Below are positions 4,307 through 7,884 of a stretch of DNA of 7,884 nucleotides, in pieces. The stretch covers positions 1-7,884 of the forward strand of contig JAEEGW010000225.1 in the NCBI GenBank assembly GCA_016280525.1, written 5' to 3'. The first letter of the stretch is position 1. The number at the start of each line of letters is the position of its first letter. Origin of the DNA: Clostridiales bacterium (GTDB lineage Bacteria > Bacillota > Clostridia > Oscillospirales > CAG-272). The position numbers and the translations under genes are program-made. Under the pieces are notes generated by a model that saw only the letters and a program-made list of their open reading frames with translations, did no database searches and was not told where the DNA came from.

Positions 4307-5674
4307 ATGGAAAATTTTGATCTGATAATCTTAGGCGGAGGCCCCGCGGGCTACAACGCGGCTCTGCGCGCTTCCCAGGGCGGTTTAAAGACCGTTCTTA
4401 TAGAGAAAAGGGCGCTCGGCGGCGTATGCTTAAACGAAGGCTGCATCCCGTCCAAAGCTCTGCTCTATTCCGCAAAGATATACGACTACACGAAGCACGG
4501 CGATAAGTACGGCGTAGCCGTCACCGGCAGCAGCATAGACCAGAAGGCTGTCGTCGCCCGCAAGAACAAAGTAGTCAAAACGCTCGTTTCCGGCATCGGC
4601 GCGCAGGAAAAGCACGCCGGCACGACCGTCGTAATGGCGGACGGCAAGATTTTAGGCAAAGACGCCGAGGGCTTCAAGGTCGAGGCCGACGGCAAGACCT
4701 ACTGCGGTACGAACCTGCTTCTCTGCACCGGTTCGATGCCCGTTATGCCGCCCATCCCCGGTCTGCGCGAACTGTATGAAACAGGCTTTGTAATGACCAA
4801 CCGCGAGATCCTTGATCTTACCGAGATCCCGAAGAAGCTCGTCGTCATCGGCGGCGGCGTAATCGGTCTTGAAATGGCGTCATATTACAACTCCGTCGGC
4901 TCCGAGGTCACCATCGTTGAGATGCTTGACCACATAGCCGGACCGACAGACGCGGATATTTCAAAGATACTGCTTAACAACTACAAAGCGAAGGGCATCA
5001 AATTCAACCTCGGCTGCAAGGTCACGGCAATTCTTCCCGAAGGCGTACAGTTTGAGACGCCGGACGGCAAGGTCGAGATCGCGCCGGCTGACAAGGTCCT
5101 CTGCTCCATCGGCCGCCGCGCCGTTACGCAGGGCTACGGACTTGAGACGCTGAATCCCGTTATGGAGCGCGGCGCCGTAGTCACCGACGAATACATGAAG
5201 ACCAGCATACCCGGCCTCTACGCCGCGGGTGATATAAACGGCAAGATCATGCTTGCCCACACCGCGTACCGTGAAGGCGAGGTCGCCGTAAACAATATCT
5301 TGGGCAAAAAGGACAGAATGAGATACAACGCCATCCCGTCCGTCATCTACACGAACCCCGAGGTAGGCTGCGTAGGCGAGACCGAAGCTTCCGCGAAAGC
5401 GAAAGGCTATGATATAGAGGTCAAAAAACTGTCAATGGCGTACAGCGGACGTTATCTTGCCGAAAACGAAGGCGGAGACGGCATCTGCAAAGTCATAATA
5501 GACAAGAAGTACAACAGAGTCATAGGCGTTCATCTTATCGCCAACTACGCCGCGGAGCTTATCTACGGCGGCGCGATGATGATTGAGACCGAAATGACCG
5601 TGGACAACCTCAAAGAGATCGTATTCCCGCATCCGACGGTTTGCGAAATAATACGTGAAGCATTATTTGAATAA
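4307..5674 (+). CDS. lpdA: dihydrolipoamide dehydrogenase (E3)
   Basis: This 455-residue flavoprotein disulfide reductase reoxidises the dihydrolipoyl arm of E2 and passes electrons through FAD to NAD+. The FAD Rossmann motif GGGPAG is at residues 10-15. The redox disulfide is Cys41-Cys46 in GGVCLNEGCIPSK. The NAD-binding motif GGGVIG is at 182-187, with an acidic residue (Glu205) after the second strand, which favours NAD+ over NADP+. The second FAD motif YAAGD is at 305-309. The C-terminal dimer interface holds the catalytic pair His442 and Glu447 in HPTVCE. Length is close to the family norm of 450-475, and there is no N-terminal lipoyl extension as seen in some Firmicutes E3s. The start is supported by AGAGGTG just upstream, 11 bp after the E2 stop, so it is translated from the same message. 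It may also serve other lipoyl complexes such as glycine cleavage. Confidence 0.95.
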   Translation: MENFDLIILGGGPAGYNAALRASQGGLKTVLIEKRALGGVCLNEGCIPSKALLYSAKIYDYTKHGDKYGVAVTGSSIDQKAVVARKNKVVKTLVSGIGAQEKHAGTTVVMADGKILGKDAEGFKVEADGKTYCGTNLLLCTGSMPVMPPIPGLRELYETGFVMTNREILDLTEIPKKLVVIGGGVIGLEMASYYNSVGSEVTIVEMLDHIAGPTDADISKILLNNYKAKGIKFNLGCKVTAILPEGVQFETPDGKVEIAPADKVLCSIGRRAVTQGYGLETLNPVMERGAVVTDEYMKTSIPGLYAAGDINGKIMLAHTAYREGEVAVNNILGKKDRMRYNAIPSVIYTNPEVGCVGETEASAKAKGYDIEVKKLSMAYSGRYLAENEGGDGICKVIIDKKYNRVIGVHLIANYAAELIYGGAMMIETEMTVDNLKEIVFPHPTVCEIIREALFE

Positions 5675-5701
5675 AATTTATAATATAAGGAGAGAACAAC
5701 A

Positions 5702-7884
5702 ATGCCTAAGTCAATGCTTGTCAATCCAAAGGATCAGTTCAAAAAACGCACGATCAAATTCAAAGATATAAAGGTCTGCGAATACAACAAGACTGTTGCC
5801 GATGAGAAAGACAATTTTTCAAAGGAAGATTTCCTCGGAATGTATGCCGATATGGTAGCCATCCGCGAATTTGAGGAAATGCTGCTTGCTCTTAAGAAAA
5901 AGGGCGAATACAACGAGAGAAAATTCACGTATCCCGGACCCTCTCACCTTGCTTTAGGTGAAGAAGCTACGGCCGTCGGTCAGGCTTACGAGCTCGGCGT
6001 AAACGATTTCATTTTCGGTACTCACCGCTCTCACCACGAAGTCATAGCAAAAGCTATGTCCGCTATCAAAAAGCTCTCCGATAAAGAGCTTACCAAGATA
6101 ATGGAAGAATACGACGGCGGCATGCAGTACGAAGTCGTAAAGAAATACTCCACCGCTAAGAACGTAAAGGATCTTGCAAGAGATTACTTCATGTACGGTC
6201 TTATGTGCGAGCTGTTCGCAAAGAACATGGGATTCTCCCGCGGTCTCGGCGGCTCGATGCACGCGTTTTTCCTGCCGTTCGGCATATTCCCGAACAACGC
6301 CATAGTCGGCGGCGCGGGTCCGATAGCAACAGGTGTTGCGCTTTACAAGAAATGCAACAAGCGTGACGGTATAGTCGTTGCCAACGCAGGCGACGGCGCC
6401 GCGGGACGCGGCCCCGTATTCGAGGCTATGAACTTTGCGGCAATGGACCAGTTCAACGAGCTGTGGGAAGACGGCTACAAGGGCGGACTCCCGATCATAT
6501 TCAACTTCAACAACAACCACTACGGCATGGGCGGTCAGACCAAGGGCGAAACGATGGCATACGGCGATCTCGCAAGACTCGGCTGCATCGCACAGAACCA
6601 GCTCAACGCCGAAAGGATCAACGGCTGGAACCCGCTCGCGATCATCGACGCTTACAGACGTAAGATGAAGCTCTTAAAAGAAGGCAAGGGCCCCGTTCTT
6701 CTGGACGTCGTCACCTACCGTCTCGGCGGTCACTCCACCTCCGACGTTCTCACTTACAGAACGCCCGAGGAAGAGGAACTCTGGCGCGCTCTCGATCCGC
6801 TCAAGGTATTCCCGCAGCAGATCATCGACGCCGGCGTAGCGACCGAAAAAGAGATCAAGAAAGTCCATGACGCTGTCGTTGACAGAAACCACAGAATGTT
6901 CATGCTCGCTTCCGATCCGGAGATCGCTCCGTTCACCGATTACAAGAAAGACCCGCTGTTCCTTGAAAACATGATGTTCTCGAACCAGCATATAGCCAAG
7001 ATGGACGAGCGTCCCGTTGAAGTCAGAATGCCCAAGGAAGAAAACGAAAGAGTCAAGAAGATAGCCGGTCAGAACCGTTATTATCTGGATAAGGACGGCA
7101 ACCCCGTTTCCAAGATGAAGGCTTACAACATCAGAGACGGTCTGTTTGAAGCTATATTCGACAAATTCTATGAGGATCCTACCCTCATCGCCTACGGCGA
7201 AGACGTCCGTGACTGGAACGGCGCGTTCGGCGTATACAGAGGACTTACGGAAGCTCTTCCGTACCACAGACTGTTCAACTCGCCTATATCCGAATCCGCT
7301 ATCTGCGGCACCGCGACAGGCTACGCAATGGCAGGCGGCCGCGTTATAGTTGAGCTTATGTACGCCGACTTTATAGGCTGCGCAGGCGACGAGATATTCA
7401 ACCAGATGGCAAAATGGCAGTCAATGTCCGCCGGCGGACTTAAGATGCCTGTTGTCCTCCGCGTACCGGTAGGCAACAAGTACGGCGCACAGCACAGCCA
7501 GGACTGGACGGCTCTCTGCGCTCACATCCCGGGACTCAAGGTCGTATTCCCGGTAACTCCGTACGACGCGAAGGGTCTTATGAACTCCGCGCTTGCGGGT
7601 ACCGACCCGGTAGTGTTCTTCGAGAGCCAGAAGATATACGATATGCCCGAAAAATTCGTCAAGGAAGGCGTGCCGGAAGGCTACTACGAAGTACCGATAG
7701 GCGAATGCGCATTCCGCAAGGAAGGCAAAGATCTTACGATCCTTACCGTTGGCGCAACGCTTTACAGAGCGCTTGACGCGGCACAGATACTTGAAGAGAA
7801 ATACGGCATCACCTGCGACGTTATAGACGCCAGAAGCGTTGTTCCGTTCAACTATGAGCCCGTTCTCGAATCCGTCAAGAAGAC
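5702..7884 (+). CDS. 2-oxoacid dehydrogenase E1, fused alpha and beta subunits (3' truncated)
   Basis: ATG 5702 follows AAGGAGA (5687-5693) 27 bp after E3. The frame is open without a stop to the window end (727 codons), so the C-terminus is missing. Residues 1 to about 440 are an E1-alpha domain: THRSHHE (107-113), GGSMH (183-187), the thiamine diphosphate motif start GDG (230-232) with its Asn partners NNN (270-272), and the phosphorylation-loop-like YRLGGHSTSD (339-348, His344). From about 472 an E1-beta domain follows: YGEDV (Glu500), PISES with the cofactor-binding Glu531, a QHSQ motif (His598) and the HIPGLKVVFPVTPYDAKGL segment. Separate alpha and beta chains are usual for heterotetrameric E1s; here one polypeptide, probably about 800 residues when complete, carries both. 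It decarboxylates the 2-oxoacid and acylates the lipoyl group of E2. Substrate is unproven; pyruvate is most likely. Confidence 0.93.
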   Translation, partial: MPKSMLVNPKDQFKKRTIKFKDIKVCEYNKTVADEKDNFSKEDFLGMYADMVAIREFEEMLLALKKKGEYNERKFTYPGPSHLALGEEATAVGQAYELGVNDFIFGTHRSHHEVIAKAMSAIKKLSDKELTKIMEEYDGGMQYEVVKKYSTAKNVKDLARDYFMYGLMCELFAKNMGFSRGLGGSMHAFFLPFGIFPNNAIVGGAGPIATGVALYKKCNKRDGIVVANAGDGAAGRGPVFEAMNFAAMDQFNELWEDGYKGGLPIIFNFNNNHYGMGGQTKGETMAYGDLARLGCIAQNQLNAERINGWNPLAIIDAYRRKMKLLKEGKGPVLLDVVTYRLGGHSTSDVLTYRTPEEEELWRALDPLKVFPQQIIDAGVATEKEIKKVHDAVVDRNHRMFMLASDPEIAPFTDYKKDPLFLENMMFSNQHIAKMDERPVEVRMPKEENERVKKIAGQNRYYLDKDGNPVSKMKAYNIRDGLFEAIFDKFYEDPTLIAYGEDVRDWNGAFGVYRGLTEALPYHRLFNSPISESAICGTATGYAMAGGRVIVELMYADFIGCAGDEIFNQMAKWQSMSAGGLKMPVVLRVPVGNKYGAQHSQDWTALCAHIPGLKVVFPVTPYDAKGLMNSALAGTDPVVFFESQKIYDMPEKFVKEGVPEGYYEVPIGECAFRKEGKDLTILTVGATLYRALDAAQILEEKYGITCDVIDARSVVPFNYEPVLESVKK

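Noticed and set aside
5954..7267. Long minus-strand frames opposite the E1 gene
   Set aside because: The + strand encodes clear E1 motifs throughout. Antisense openness is common at this codon usage, and no RBS or family resemblance is seen.

Overview
The window looks like chromosome of an uncultured, probably anaerobic, gut-type Clostridia (Bacillota). The grounds are the strong AGGAGG-like ribosome binding sites, a lipoprotein with a Thr/Glu-rich stalk, a DUF187/GHL10-type glycoside-hydrolase-like protein, a fused alpha/beta E1 dehydrogenase, and a style of hairpin-packed intergenic DNA that I associate with Clostridia assemblies. The lineage is an inference; there is no rRNA or marker gene here.

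Layout, all genes on the + strand. (1) 1-672 is the 3' end of a GHL10/DUF187-family gene. (2) 691-1884 is a secreted lipoprotein with a seven-copy hexapeptide stalk and a predicted beta-helix-like body. It lies 18 bp behind gene 1, so the two are probably co-transcribed, and the unit ends in a clear UUCG-capped intrinsic terminator (1891-1916). (3) 1917 to about 2802 is gene-free and extremely rich in short perfect hairpins, G/C tracts and tandem repeats. (4) An AT-rich promoter region (about 2803-2930) carries a good sigma-A-like promoter and a 16-bp perfect palindrome in the 5' leader. (5) 2931-7884 is a 2-oxoacid (most likely pyruvate) dehydrogenase operon in the order E2 (lipoyl acetyltransferase), E3 (dihydrolipoamide dehydrogenase), E1 (alpha and beta fused in one chain, cut by the window end).

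The three dehydrogenase genes encode all the catalytic parts of one complex. E1 decarboxylates the 2-oxoacid with thiamine diphosphate, E2 carries the acyl group on lipoyl-Lys43 and transfers it to CoA, and E3 reoxidises the lipoyl arm with FAD and NAD+. Tight spacing (11 and 27 bp) and single RBSs before each gene suggest one transcript from the promoter at about 2846-2877.

The most unusual part is the intergenic tract. It contains families of tiny perfect hairpins separated by conserved linkers. Stem sequences vary with compensating changes while linkers and loop class stay constant, and the loops are C(GNA)G on one strand. The parts are arranged roughly as a mirror image around a central block: a GTGAA-linker array, hairpins and a C-rich block on the left; two G-rich blocks, hairpins and a TTCACT heptamer array on the right. 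The G-rich blocks also match the G-quadruplex consensus. No transposase or other protein in the window explains it.
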